Below are positions 33,131-44,929 of a stretch of 64,000 nucleotides of DNA, one piece after another. Every line of letters starts with the position of its first letter. Positions within the stretch are counted from its first letter, which is position 1. The stretch is from positions 12,695,703-12,759,702 of the forward strand of contig CM060131.1 of assembly GCA_030522415.1 (NCBI GenBank), given 5' to 3'. Made by a program: the position numbers and the translations under genes. The DNA comes from Channallabes apus. Its lineage: Eukaryota; Chordata; Actinopteri; Siluriformes; Clariidae. The notes under the pieces were generated by a model. It saw only the letters and a program-made list of their open reading frames with translations, made no database searches and was not told where the DNA came from.

Positions 33131-33935
33131 TTTTTATCACCAGCACTACGACATCAAATACTATTACTACTACTACTGGTACTGGTACTACTACTGGGAT
33201 AATCCAACCTTATTGATGTGGCATTTTGACTCATATTTGTGAAAAAAAAATAATTATAAAAAAACCGCTTCAGTGCATGGACGATCTTAGTATCAGAGAA
33301 TTAATAATACCAGCATTTAATCATGTAATCCCTTTGGCTAAAACAAACAATGCTATACTATCATTTAGGCTTACATACTGAAAATCTCAAGCATTTATCA
33401 GCATTATGGATAGGACTTTAGTGGACAAATCTTTGTGACAGAGCACACTCTGTGAATTTGAAAAAAAAAAAACTGCAGGAAGCATTTCACTTGTACTGTG
33501 AAAGAACCTTGAATAAACATTAATACTGTAGATTTTAATATGTTTCTCTTTTTTGGGTTAAAGTAGCATCTTGGATGTGACATTTTCACGGTACGGAAGT
33601 GACGTTTGTGAATCAGTCCTCTACTAATTATATAAGTAACATGCTGGAATAATTCATTTTTATGAAGAAAATAGTAGTCAGTTATTAAGGAGGAATTGAC
33701 GCTGACATTTCTTTGGTCCTTTTATCTCTCTAGCTTTTCATATCTTTTTCTTTGTGGTTTTCATATTTTTGTGCCTTACTGTTTAAAGTAAATATTTAGT
33801 CAGTATAAGCAAATGCAGAATTTTTAGTGTATGAGTTTTTAATTATGCTTACTTTTCCCACATGGAAAGGATGATATTTGCATGGAATTCAATATCATTG
33901 AACTACTACTACTACTACTATTATTATTATTATTG
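33131..33935. other. Intergenic spacer between abcc8 and scamp5
   Basis: AT-rich; no gene or element recognised, apart from a short (CTA)n at 33160-33190 and an (ACT/ATT) run just before the SINE at 33936. Confidence 0.5.
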
Positions 33936-34284
33936 GGGCCGCGCGGTGGTGTAGTGGTTAGCACTGTCGCCTTGCACCTCCAGGGTCTGGTTTCGATTCC
34001 CCGGCCAGGCTCGATTCCCGTCTCTGTGTGCATGGAGTTTGCATGTTCTGCCCGTGCTTGGTGGGTTTCCTCCGGGTACTCCGGTTTCCTCCCACAGTCC
34101 AAAGATATGCAGGTTAGGCTAATTGGCGTTCCCAAATTGACCATAGTGTGTGAGTGAGTGTATGTGTGTGTGCCCTGCGATGGATTGGCACCAGGGTGTA
34201 CCCCGCCTAGTGCCCGAAGTCTCCAGCTCCCCCGCGACCCTGAACACAGGATTAAGCGGTATAGAAAATGAATGAATGAATGAA
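33936..34284 (+). mobile_element. tRNA-like SINE copy
   Basis: Near full-length, starting GCGCGGTGGTGTAGTGGTTA and ending in (AATG)n. Sits in the 3 kb between the two gene starts. No clear target duplication, as the left flank is microsatellite. Confidence 0.85.
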
Positions 34285-34673
34285 CAACAACAATAATAGT
34301 AGTAGTAGTTGTTGTATAGTGATGATACTGTTGGTGGTGATGGTGTTAGTGTTGGTGCTGTTGTTGTTTTCTTTCTAATGTATGTATGTTAGCATTTTGG
34401 TCAAACCCAAATTACAAACAATTTAAAGTCTTGGCATAATTGACCTCCTAATTGAAAGTTTTTATGTTATTGAAAACAACGAGTTCTAATCATAAATGTC
34501 TGACATCTAGTCACACACAGTGTTAGGATACTAGAACTTGACATGATAGATTTTTACACAGTTTACCCCCATTTTTTTTTAGGAACACTTGGGTCCAGAA
34601 AAGTGAATAAGTAATTAACTGTAATTAATTGTAATTAATTAACTGTAACTGTAAAAAAGTATTTTATGAAGCA

Positions 34674-34727
<54 letters not shown>

Positions 34728-35344
34728 TACAGTAGTAGTATTCCATGAAGCCATGGTGCATGGTAAACAATTTGTCATGAACCAAATGTAGGACATACAC
34801 TGCCCTCTAGCGGTCACATCATATATGTCGAGAAAAACACAGTATAACAACATTTAGAAAGTATAAGGATTATATGTATAAAATTCAGAAAGAAAGAAAT
34901 TAAGAGGTTTAAAGAACCCCTGAAATGTTTAATACAGGACCTTACAATCTGTATCAGATCGAGTTCCAGGTAACACCTCTACAGAAAAGTAGAGAACCTT
35001 ACATATCCAAAGAGACCCCTTTCCCCAAAAGTATAGGTACCCAATGCCTTGTATCCTTATGAATTATTGCCAATCATGTTTGGAATGAAGTCATATACTT
35101 CGGAATACATATACCCGTAATACATATCATGGACCAGATTCTCTATAGTTATGCCACAGAACAACTTCTCTGGAGAATTATTATCAGTGTGTAAAATTAT
35201 AGGCGTGGTATAATCATGGTCTTATTTTCCTAGAATGGAATCAATACACATGTTAATAATAATGATACAATGCATTATTTATGCATCCACACCAACTACA
35301 GTGTACTTTTTCGAAACCTCATCCTGACCGCTCTGTTGTGTTAC
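34285..35344. other. Intergenic spacer with (ATT)n at 34675-34727
   Basis: No gene recognised. Microsatellite plus AT-rich DNA up to the GC-box region of scamp5. Confidence 0.5.
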
Positions 35345-35741
35345 ACAATACAGTCGGATAGAATGACTCCTGACCAATCACGGCGCACAGGACTCAGCAG
35401 GGGGCGTGGCGAGTGCTGTAGAGCGTCATGCGGGATCGTGTGGAGGATTCAGCACCGCGGACAGCTACCGAGGTCCACACTCCTGATTTGCTCAGCGAGC
35501 GGAAAAGGGGCGGGGCACTACAATCATGTACTTCAGCTATTGGATCTTAACTGATGGTAGGCGGACTCGACAGGTGTCACTCTGGATGTTAGATGAGATC
35601 AGTCGGAAAATATCCCAGGCCGGAAATAGAACTATTTTCCCCTGAGTAGTGCTTAATTAAAGTGGAACACAGTTTAATCAGAGGAATGAGCAGTATAAAG
35701 TGCACTTCAAGGGATTTAGGGTATTGAGCGTGCATGAAAAG
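35345..35741 (+). promoter_or_regulatory. scamp5: scamp5 promoter and noncoding first exon
   Basis: Local island of CpG with GC boxes GGGGCGTGGC (about 35401) and GGGGCGGGGC (35507-35516) in otherwise AT-rich DNA. A good donor, AAAAG before GTAAGAG, ends a presumed noncoding exon at 35741. A coding start here cannot join exon 2 in frame, so it is best read as 5' UTR. The transcription start is not determined. Confidence 0.5.
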
Positions 35742-35977
35742 GTAAGAGGATTATTGGATATCCGGTTAAAGTTTCTAAATACTCTCTCAGTTGGTATTTT
35801 TTTCTTATGAGGAACTATTCTTAATATATCCTCATTCATTAATTCATTCATGTTTCAATTAGCAGTTGTTCACTAGATTTTATCAAAATGCATGGATGGT
35901 TATGTTTCTATATATGTTAAGGTTTTTTTTGTGGCAAATAATGTGTACTAACCTACATATATCTAATTACCTTGTAG

Positions 35978-36030
35978 ATTATATTTAGACAGACAGAAGA
36001 CATAGACATCAGCAAATTTCCCAATGGCTG
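35978..36030 (+). CDS. scamp5: scamp5 exon with start codon (MA + 1 nt)
   Basis: A near-ideal branch point TACTAAC (35946-35952) and acceptor CCTTGTAG precede it. ATG at 36024-36026 has an in-frame TAG upstream within the exon. Only ATGGCTG is coding; G joins AG of the next exon to give Glu ([10 protein letters not shown]). The donor GTATTATT is the first unit of an (ATT)n microsatellite. The remainder of the exon is 5' UTR. Confidence 0.75.
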
Positions 36031-36079
<49 letters not shown>

Positions 36080-37323
36080 GTTGTTGTTGTTGTTATGTTA
36101 TGTTATGTTATTTCATGTTATATTTGATTTAAATCTTCTTTCCAATAGAGAATAATTTCCCTCCCCTGCCACCGTTTATCCCCCTGAAGCCATGTTTCTA
36201 CCAGGACTTTGAGGAGATTCCAGAGCAGCACCGCAACATGTGCAAAAAACTTTACTACCTCTGGATATGTGGGTATTTGTATAGGGTGTAACTGTCTCTT
36301 GAATAAATACTTAGTTTAGTAAAGGTTTCTTAGAAATTGTCCTCTCAAATGCAGATCTAAAAAGTTGCGTGCATTTTTGTTTTATTGTTTAAATACTGCT
36401 GTGGGGGTAATGAAAAGTTATTACAACCATCATTGATTATACAATATTGATGTTTCTTTTCACCTTCCTTCCTTCTTTTTTCCTTTCCTCCCAACTTTCC
36501 TTCCACATTTTATTCCTATTGTTTCATATACTTTGTCTCAACTAATATTTCAGAAACATTAGCAGAAAAAAAAATCCTTCCTTCCTTCCTTCCTTCTACT
36601 TGTAATCATTTCCTTGTATTTCTTTGACTCAGCTAATAAAGAAAATAGAACAACACTCCATTTTTGGTTTATTCCTTCTTTCCTTCCTTCCTTTGACATA
36701 CATAGAATCAATTAATATTTCAGGAGCATGAGCTGAAAACAAACAAAAAAACAAAAAAACAAACAAACAAACAAACAAACAAACAATAGCAACAACAACA
36801 ACAACCCTAATGTTTTCCTTCCTTCCTTCCTTCCTTCCTTCCTTATCTTTTGCTACTTGCAATTAAAGTCAAAGGTTTGGACACAGCTATTTCATAGTTT
36901 CAAAACTATGAAGTAACCACATGAGCAGCTAGGTAAATAACAACAATGACAGTCTATTATTTTAAGATACAGAGGTCAGGTGTTTTGGAGCAATTCTTGT
37001 AAAAACAGCATTGTCAAGTGCATTTGTAAAATCCATCAAGCACCACGATGAAACTGGATCTCATAAAGATCATATCAGGAAAACAAGACCAAAACTTACT
37101 TCTGCTGTAGAAGAAAAGTTCAGTTACCGGCATCATAAATAATTGCATATTTTGTCTATCTTCAGCATTATTTTAAAATGAAAGACATAAGGACCAGGAA
37201 AGACCTGACCATGGAATTAGAAGGTGTGTCCAAACTTTTGACTGGTAGTCTGTGCAGTATATACAATAAATACGTTCAAAGATATTTTGCCACATAAGCT
37301 GTAAAAAAATCTGTATGAATACA

Positions 37324-37381
<58 letters not shown>

Positions 37382-40300
37382 ACCCTTCCTTTATTTTTTG
37401 TTGTTGTTTCCAACTCTTCTCCTGTATGAAGTTCAGTAAATAGCGTTGATTTTGCACTAACATGAATGTTGTTTCCTCAGTATACAGTGCCACTCTGGTG
37501 GTGAATTTCATAGGCTGTATGGCTTGGATGTTTGCTGGAGGAGGAGTGACGAACTTTGGCATGTCCATCATGTGGCTAATCCTCTTCACTCCTTGTTCGT
37601 ACGTGTGTTGGTTCAGACCAGTCTACAAGGCCTTCAAGTAAGTCTCATTAGTCCTACAACTGAACAGCTGTGTGCATTTTTCCTGCACTTACACTATTAT
37701 TTTAACTTAATGATGTGGTTTAGAAAAAAAAATCTCATGGCAAGTAGAGAATATTTAAAAAAGATAATTCTATGATAAATATTGAATAACATTGTGTTTA
37801 TAACTTTGCATTTTCAACAATTAATTATTTGGTTAGTAAAACAGCTGGAATATTTTAAAGACAGATTAGATAAGGTTAGCTTAACTTAAATTCTTCTTTT
37901 TTAAAAAAGTTTTTTCTTAATTAATCTTGTTTGATATTTTACATGTCACTTTTTTCTTTAATTACAAGACATAATGAGAAATGTCTAGCAATGCCCCCTA
38001 ATTAGGCATCTAGGTCTAAGTAAGATACAAAAGTTACAAGTAATATTATTTGTCTTGCATGCCATAATCATAAAATAACTGACATTACACACAATTTGTT
38101 TATATTTGAAGTTTCATTTTATTTTAGTGCAGTGGATGAGCTAAACTGGGTGACAGTTGCTGTTATTGGAGCTCATATGATTTTCACCTCCTGACAGTTT
38201 TGAACACAGTTACTTATAGGACAGCAAATACGGCCTGTGGGTTTGACAGTTTGAGATAGAATTCACTTTTCACTATCTGTCTGCTGTCTTCTTCCACTGT
38301 CCATCTGTTACCTTTAGGACAGATAGCTCCTTCAACTTCATGGCTTTCTTCTTCGTCTTCATGGCTCAGGTTGTTATCAGCACCTTCCAAGCCATCGGGA
38401 TTCCAGGATGGGGGGTCTGGTAAGAGACTCTGGTTGTTTCAGTGTCTGATACGCTCAGACCAGCATTTTACCCACTACCATGCTTTAAAAATTAGACCAG
38501 CACTCAAATTATATTAGAATCTGTAATAATTACTTTTTTTATGATTAATTATGACAAATTTAACAAAGCATTACAAAATGCATCTATATGGTACCTGGTG
38601 AAATTCCCAGTAATTGTACAATATTTATAAGTATAACATTACTGTCTGTTCACGTTTATATTTAGGGCAGTTTCTGGTCAGAAGGTTAAGGTTCTGGGTT
38701 GCCCTTGTTGTGGACTCAGGCTAGCCCCTTACCAAATGCCCATACAAATTACTCCTGTGTTGCTGGTCCTTATGCATGGATAACAAAGAAGTACAGTAGG
38801 GTTGGGTGTTGGGCTAGCAACCCGGCCCCATATATACCTTCATTGCTACAAAAACTATGGAACCTGTTGCACAAAATGTTCAACAGTATGAGAAGAAGAA
38901 GAACAACAACAAAATACAGGACTGCAACACAAACATGGACAGCAAATCAGAAAAAGGTCTGGTGGTCAGCACAGGGGCTAAACAAGCTTAAGAGAAAGCA
39001 GGCACAAGGTCAAATAACATTAAGTAATCAACAGTAGAAAAGATTTATTTGTTTTAGTCGAATTGATGTAAACGCAAAATGGTCAGGGCCTTATAATATT
39101 TTAATCAATTATACACAAGATCACTCACTCACTCATCTTCTATACCACTGGAGTCTATCCCAGGAGACTTACAGTAGGGCATGAGGCAGGGTACACCCTG
39201 GACAAAGTGCCAATCCATCGCAGGGCACACACATATATACATACTCACACACGCACACACACCCTACTGGCAATTTGGGGACGGCAGTTAGCTTGATCAG
39301 CAGGTCTTTGGACTGTGGGAGAAAACCAGAGTACCCGGAGGAAACCCACCAAGCACAGGGAGAACATGCAAACTCCAGCCACACAAAGTAGGGAATTGAG
39401 CCCAGCCCGGAATCGAACGCAGACCCTGGAGGTGCAAGGAGACAGAGCTAACCACTACACCACCATACACAAGATCATATTATTTTTTATATAATAATTA
39501 AGGTAGAAAATTTGCTAATTTATTCAAATTCACTTTGTTTTTCTTGTTTGCAGTAAAATAATGCAGTACATTATTTTGAAACACACAACAAAGCAACAAA
39601 TATAGTTGATGATACTCTTATAGGTGAACTACCAGATGTAAAACCAGTTTTACCAAAATTTTGCCATCACTACTTAAAGTATTGTCCAATCACAATCTGC
39701 CAAAGTGCTGCGGGGTTATGACCCTGCGTACAACATGGTAAATTGAAGTTTATTAAACTTACAAAAATTAGTATGTATATTGTAATGATTGCCTCATATA
39801 CTTATAATGTTTAAGAAATGCAATAAATCTTTTGAAATGATAATTACACAAATGGTTTTTCACAGAAACAACTTTTGGTATTACTGTGCATGATCAGAAG
39901 ATGTAAGATTTGAGTCGTGGATGTGCTGATTCCGATGCGTACCGACATTTGTTTAAGACACTTCTAATCATTTCAAGTTTCACATTTCTATTAGCAAATG
40001 GACAATACTGTACATGGCCTACAACTATTGTCTCAATAACAGCATTTAAGAAGTTCCAAATAAAGCTTTTGCATACTTGCTTTTGCATGTTCCTGCCTCC
40101 TGAAATCAGTCAATACTGTACAACAAAACTACCAAAATAGAAATCTATTTTAGAAATAGTATAAATAATCCTATATTTGGCTTTGCTTTTCTAGTTTCAT
40201 AAAAGGAAGTACTACATTAATTTGATCAGGTTGGATATGGATGTCTTTCTGATTTCTTTTGCAGTGTAGCCATGGAAAAGTTTTTTTTGTTTTGTTTTAT

Positions 40301-41942
40301 TTTTTAACTGTTCCAATATTTTCTTGTAATATTGGCCTCTTCCATATTTCTTCATCAGATCTATAGACCTGAACATGCATGTCAGCACGAGATATTGAGG
40401 TTGCATCAAACTGTCAGACTATGGAGCTGGAATTAATACTGCTTCTCGCTTGAGTCAAGATTGTGCAAGAAAACTTGAGAGGACGTCCCTGGTCTAAATC
40501 AAGCTCAACTAAGACAGGCTACTGTTTTAGCCAAACATTATTCTGTGTTGTAACTGTCAAACTTTAAAATAGTGCTTGGAATGTATTGTATTCATCGCCT
40601 GAATACAGATGGGTGCAATTTTAGTATTAAATCCTGACTATGTGTCATTACAACATCTGAATGTACTGTAGGGCTTTGTCTACCTGTTCATACAGTATAC
40701 TGAAAAAAAGCTTTAACATCTAAAAATACTGCTCTGCTCTGTGTTTTCTCAGTGGCTGGTTAGGCACTATTGTCTTCTTTGGCACTAACATCTTTGCCTC
40801 CATCATCATGCTGGTTCCGACCATCATGTTTACAGCTGTAGCGGTTTTGTCCTTCATCTCTCTCACTACGGTAACACAAATTTTCTATCTATACTCTAAA
40901 ACAGCTTAAGTTCTTTTTCTTTTGTAATTAATCAAATCTTCAAGAGTGCTGTTTTACTGAAAATCAAGCCAATCACATGGTAGCAACACCATGAATTTAG
41001 GGATGTATTGTAGACATGGTCAAGATGATCTGCTGAAGTTCAAACCAAGCATCAGAATGGGGATGAAAGGTAATTTAAGTGACTTTGAATGTGACATGGG
41101 TGTTGGTGACAGGCAGGATTTTCCCACACAAGCATCTCTAGGGTTTACAGAGAACGGTATGAAAGAGAAAAAAAATCCAGTGAGCAGCAGATATATGAGC
41201 AAAAATGTCTTGTTGATGCCAGAGTTCGGAGGACGATGGCCAGACTGCTTGAAGCGGATAGAAAGGCTACAGTAACTCAAATAATATCTCATTACAACTG
41301 AGGTATGCTAAAGAGCATCTCTGAACATGTCAAGCAGATGGGCTACAGCAGCAGAAGACCACACCAGGTGCCACTCCTGTCAGCTAAGAACAGAAAACTG
41401 AGGCTACAATTCACATTGGCTTACCAAAACTGGACAATACAAGATTGGAAAAATGTCACCTGGTCTCATAAGAATTGGATGGTAAGGTCAGAATTGGACG
41501 TAAACAACATGAAAGCATGGATTCATCCAGCCTTGTATCAACAGTTGAGTCTGCTACTGGTGCTGTGATGGTGTGGGGGATATTGTTTTGGCACACTTGG
41601 GGGCCCTTAATACCAATTGTGCATCATTTATATAACACAGCCTGCCTAAGAATTATTGCTGAGCATGTCCATCCCTTTATGACCACAGGAAGCCATACCA
41701 AGTCACAAAGCTAAAATCATCTCAGACTGGTTTCTTGAACATGGCAATGAGTTTACTGTATTCACATGGCCTCTACAGTTAGCATACCTCAATCCAAGAG
41801 AGCACCTTTGGGATATTGTGGAATGGGAGATGCTATACAGTACGCATGATGAATGTATAGCCGACAAATCTCCAGGAACCGAGTGTTGCTATTATGTCCT
41901 TTTGAACGAAAATCTCTATGAATTGTTTCCAGCACCTTGTTA

Positions 41943-42000
<58 letters not shown>

Positions 42001-44230
42001 CATTTTTTTGTATAGCACCTTACAGCAACCTAAGTTGAACCAAGGTGCTTCACAGCATCAAAACAAAATAACACAAAAAAAAAAAAAAAAACATGAAACT
42101 AAAAATATTAAAAGCCATTCTGAATAAATGAGTCTTACATTTTGCTTAAACAGTGGCAGGTCAGTAATACACCGTAGCTCAAGCGGAACGGTGTTCCAGA
42201 GTTTAGGACCAGCCACTGCAAGAGAGCAATCACCCCACAGTTTGTACCTTGACCGAAGGACCACCAGTAGGTTTTGGTAAACAGAACGTAAAACTCTACT
42301 TTGTTGATAAAAGCTCACTTTCTTACACAAGTAAGAAGGTGCCGCACCTTTAATTTCACTAAAAACAAACATCAAAAGTTTAAACTGAATCCGGAACTGT
42401 ACCGGAAGCCAGTGGAGGGAATACAGGATTGGTGTGATATGATCATATTTACGAGTATTACAGTAGTTTGCATTCGAACGGCAGCATTCTGCTCAAGTTG
42501 CAGGCGATGGAAACGAGCTTGAGGGGATCCAGTAGGAAGAGCATTGCAGTAGTCTAGCCACGAACTAATAAAAGCCTTAATGCCTTTCTCCAGGTCACTC
42601 TGATTTTTAAAAGGGCTTGACCTTTGCGAGAAGGAAAAGATGGAAAAAGCCTGTCTTGACAACAGAATCACTGTGTGTCTGAAAGTTTAAACTGTTATCT
42701 AAAGTCACTCCCAAATTTTTGACTGCTTGGCTAAAATGAGGGACTGGGGAATCAAGACCAGCAGTAACAAAACCAGGAACATCTGAGGTGCCAAACAGAA
42801 TACATTCTGTTTTACTCTCATTCACACAGAGACAATTCTGTGACAGCTCAAGTTTGATGTCATGCAAACAACTATGGATTGATTTAAGTGTATAGGAAGA
42901 AGTTGGCACAAATGGCAAAAAGATTTGTAAATCATCTGCATACAGATTAAACGAACCATTGTGCTTTGAAATAATTGACCCTAATGTCAGCATATATAAG
43001 GAAAATAGAACAGGGCCCAAAATGGAACCCTGTGGAATGCCAGAGGTCAAAGGGGCTGGGGAGGAAGAGAGATCACCAATCATGACAGAGAAAGTCCTAT
43101 TTGTTAAATATGACCTAAACCATTGTAGTACAAGACCTTGAAGGCCAACTTCTTGTGCCAGACATTTCAGGAGAATTGAGCGGTCAATGATATCAAAAGC
43201 GGCAATGTGGTCCAGCATCACAAGCAGCACAAGTTTTTTGGAATCAAGGGACAGGAGAATATAATTCTGAACCTTCAGAAGATTCAGACGTGTTCTAAAG
43301 TTATTTCTCTATAACATGATTTCTTTCTAGAAAAGACTGCAGCTGGATAGAGACATTTTTTTTCTAAAACTTTAGATAAAAAAGATAAATGATACACTGG
43401 TCTAAAATTAGTCAATACTGCAGGATTTCTTGAGAAGAGGCCTGACCACAGCGTGTTTGAATCTATGCCATAAAAATCTATGCCATAAAGAAATCTATGA
43501 AATCTATGCCATAAAGAATTTATGCAGTTCTGAAGGCAAAAAAGTCCAACTCAGAACTAGTAGTGGGCAGTGAGTATAAATACTAAAACGTATAATAATT
43601 TCATTTAAAATGTTTAAATCATGTAATGATACTAAAAAGTAATATGGAAAACTGAAAGTAGATGAGTTCTTTTCCGATGTTGTCTATTGTTTTCTTAATA
43701 TAGCAAGCCATGAAAGCTAGAAAATGTTAAATTTGATTGGATTTGATTGGACAGACAGTGTTGATCAATTTCCTCTAACAGCAACTCTAATCGTAGTTGC
43801 ATTTGCTAGTCACGTCATATGTTATTGTTTATGTAGCAACAACTACTGTAATTCATGAAGGTTTATATTCAAATGATCTTATAATAAGATTAATAATACA
43901 TGGGTAAACATAAAAAAAACATATACAGTAACATTCTTTTTTTTTTTTTTTTAATTGGATATCCTGTAGGTTAGTGTACTAACTCTTTGTTAGTAATGCT
44001 TTGATGTTGATGTTTATCCGATCCACCAGGTTCATAACATGTACCGGGGAAGTGGAGGCAGCATGAGTAAGGCTCAGGAGGAGTGGGCTACGGGTGCTTG
44101 GAAAAACCCACATGTTCAGCAGGCCGCCCAACAAGCTGCCCTTGGAGCCGTCCAAGGAGCCACGCAAGCGCAGGATCCGTCCAATACACCCAACTACAGC
44201 AATGAGACGTTAATACAGAATGAAATATAA
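36024..44230 (+). CDS. scamp5: Secretory carrier membrane protein 5 (complete, 6 coding exons)
   Basis: SCAMPs are four-helix membrane proteins of post-Golgi and secretory vesicles; SCAMP5 acts in regulated exocytosis and synaptic vesicle recycling. Exons 36024-36030, 36149-36268, 37481-37637, 38318-38419, 40753-40870 and 44030-44230 join to 234 codons plus stop (human SCAMP5 is 235). The N-terminus is short, [10 protein letters not shown], without NPF repeats, as in SCAMP4/5. The E-peptide [10 protein letters not shown] lies between helices 2 and 3, and the tail has [20 protein letters not shown] and NPHVQQAAQ. It matches SCAMP5 better than SCAMP4 throughout. Which teleost duplicate (5a or 5b) is not decided. 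Divergently arranged with abcc8. Confidence 0.93.
36033..36081. repeat. (ATT)n microsatellite overlapping a scamp5 donor
   Basis: The repeat begins inside the 5' splice site GTATTATT of the start-codon exon. Confidence 0.95.
36149..36268 (+). CDS. scamp5: scamp5 coding exon 2 (residues 3-42)
   Basis: Acceptor TTCCAATAG, donor ATAT before GTGGGT. Reads [19 protein letters not shown], then [18 protein letters not shown]: the cytosolic N-terminus up to helix 1. Confidence 0.95.
36445..36845. repeat. CCTT-rich and (AAAC)n simple repeats
   Basis: Several short (TTCC)n blocks and an (AAAC)n block in scamp5 intron 2. No gene content. Confidence 0.9.
36866..37255. mobile_element. Tc1-like internally deleted element
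   Basis: Left AAAGTCAAAGGTTTGGACAC and, reversed, right CAGTCAAAAGTTTGGACACA. The interior resembles decayed transposase text (ACTGGATCTCATAAAGATCA). In scamp5 intron 2. Confidence 0.75.
37329..37378. repeat. (CT)n microsatellite
   Basis: About 50 bp of CT upstream of the scamp5 exon starting at 37481. A second (CT)n lies at about 56947-56985. Confidence 0.95.
37481..37637 (+). CDS. scamp5: scamp5 coding exon 3 (residues 43-95)
   Basis: Acceptor TTTCCTCAG, donor GTAAGT. Reads [20 protein letters not shown] then [19 protein letters not shown] and the E-peptide [10 protein letters not shown], so helices 1-2 and the cytoplasmic loop linked to fusion-pore control. Confidence 0.96.
38318..38419 (+). 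CDS. scamp5: scamp5 coding exon 4 (residues 96-129)
   Basis: Acceptor ACCTTTAG, donor GTAAGA. Reads [20 protein letters not shown] then [11 protein letters not shown], helix 3. Confidence 0.96.
38420..39110. other. scamp5 intron, unrecognised
   Basis: No exon. About 38660-39010 looks like a decayed retroposon but was not identified. Confidence 0.4.
39124..39464 (-). mobile_element. tRNA-like SINE copy
   Basis: Minus-strand copy bounded by a perfect 13-bp duplication ATACACAAGATCA (39111-39123 and 39465-39477). Reads GACTTACAGTAGGGC where the 14172 copy reads GGCTTAGGGC: a 5-bp insertion at TA. Confidence 0.92.
39478..40752. other. scamp5 intron, no feature recognised
   Basis: AT-rich; small open frames are unconvincing. 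Several TACTGTA words. Confidence 0.5.
40753..40870 (+). CDS. scamp5: scamp5 coding exon 5 (residues 129-168)
   Basis: Acceptor GTTTTCTCAG, donor ACG before GTAACA. Reads [20 protein letters not shown] then [19 protein letters not shown], helix 4. Phase 0 end. Confidence 0.96.
40935..43570 (+). mobile_element. Tc1-like element split by a LINE
   Basis: Plus-strand remnant of the family at 3640-4085: [11 protein letters not shown] region, [48 protein letters not shown], then CAATCCAAGAGAGCACCTTT. The reading breaks at about 41940 (CAGCACCTTGTTAAAT) and resumes at about 43460 (GAATCTATGCCATAAA, then TTCTGAAGGCAAAAAAG). Frameshifts throughout. In scamp5 intron 5. Confidence 0.85.
41943..43456 (-). 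mobile_element. L2-clade LINE fragment inserted in the Tc1
   Basis: The minus strand encodes [20 protein letters not shown], then [19 protein letters not shown] and [11 protein letters not shown]: reverse transcriptase palm with the YADD catalytic box (residues about 98-101 of the frame at 42607-43230). The frame then shifts to continue with [16 protein letters not shown] C-terminal text. The 3' end (left) carries (CAAT)n of about 13 units, the usual L2 tail. 5'-truncated. Confidence 0.85.
44030..44230 (+). CDS. scamp5: scamp5 last coding exon (residues 169-234, stop TAA)
   Basis: Acceptor ATCCACCAG. Cytosolic tail [34 protein letters not shown], then ending [12 protein letters not shown]. 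The last residues differ from the mammalian NYTYSNEM end. Confidence 0.96.
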   Translation, partial: VHNMYRGSGGSMSKAQEEWATGAWKNPHVQQAAQQAALGAVQGATQAQDPSNTPNYSNETLIQNEI

Positions 44231-44660
44231 GGCAAGCACCAGTACAGAGCCTTGCTAGAAAGCAGGCCAAGATTGTTGGATCTTACTTCTTACAGATAGA
44301 TCAAGAAAGCTTTGGGCACAGCTCTTCTGGAGTAAAATGTAGATTGGTGTACTTATTTGGAAGAACTAGTCAGATTTCTGGTCTTCTTTAGTCTGATGGT
44401 TTGTGATTGTGTCGTTCTTTAGCTCCTTTGTATTTGAAAGAAAAGCAGACAGATTTGTAATTGTCTCTTTCTTTAACTTCTTTGTATGTAGTAAGATGGG
44501 TTTTATTAAGTTGTATGAATTTCCTAAAAAGTTGTCTGTTGTGACAAAAATTTACCTTAATGATGTCAATATAAGCTTCACTTCATATGACTACTAAATA
44601 ACATGAACAAGTACTTATTTACCAATAAATAACTTTAACAAATAAATACATTGGACATAA
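44231..44660 (+). other. scamp5: scamp5 3' UTR
   Basis: AT-rich noncoding sequence after the stop, with AATAAA poly(A) signals near 44623 and 44640. The exact cleavage site is not visible. Confidence 0.6.
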
Positions 44661-44929
44661 CTTGCAACAGGAATGGAATTGAACTTTTGAATGAACAAAA
44701 CAAGACAAATATTTTGTTTTTTAATGTCCTTATGGTCCTTAATGTCCAGTGTATCTTTATACCACTATACCCACTATAATGTTTCTATGTTTATCATTTA
44801 GGTGATCATCCTAAACACGTCACCCATTTCACCTTTACAGTACATTCAATTTTATGCATTTAAAATTAGGTTTTTAAATTTTTATTATGTTTAAATCCAT
44901 TTGTACAGTAACTACATTACTAGAGATGT

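Noticed and set aside
32897..33202. 101-codon plus-strand frame
   Set aside because: It is antisense to the abcc8 first exon and leader and includes the alternating GC tract; better explained as a shadow.
35270..35554. 94-codon frame upstream of scamp5
   Set aside because: Overlaps the GC-box promoter; does not join scamp5 exon 2 in frame.
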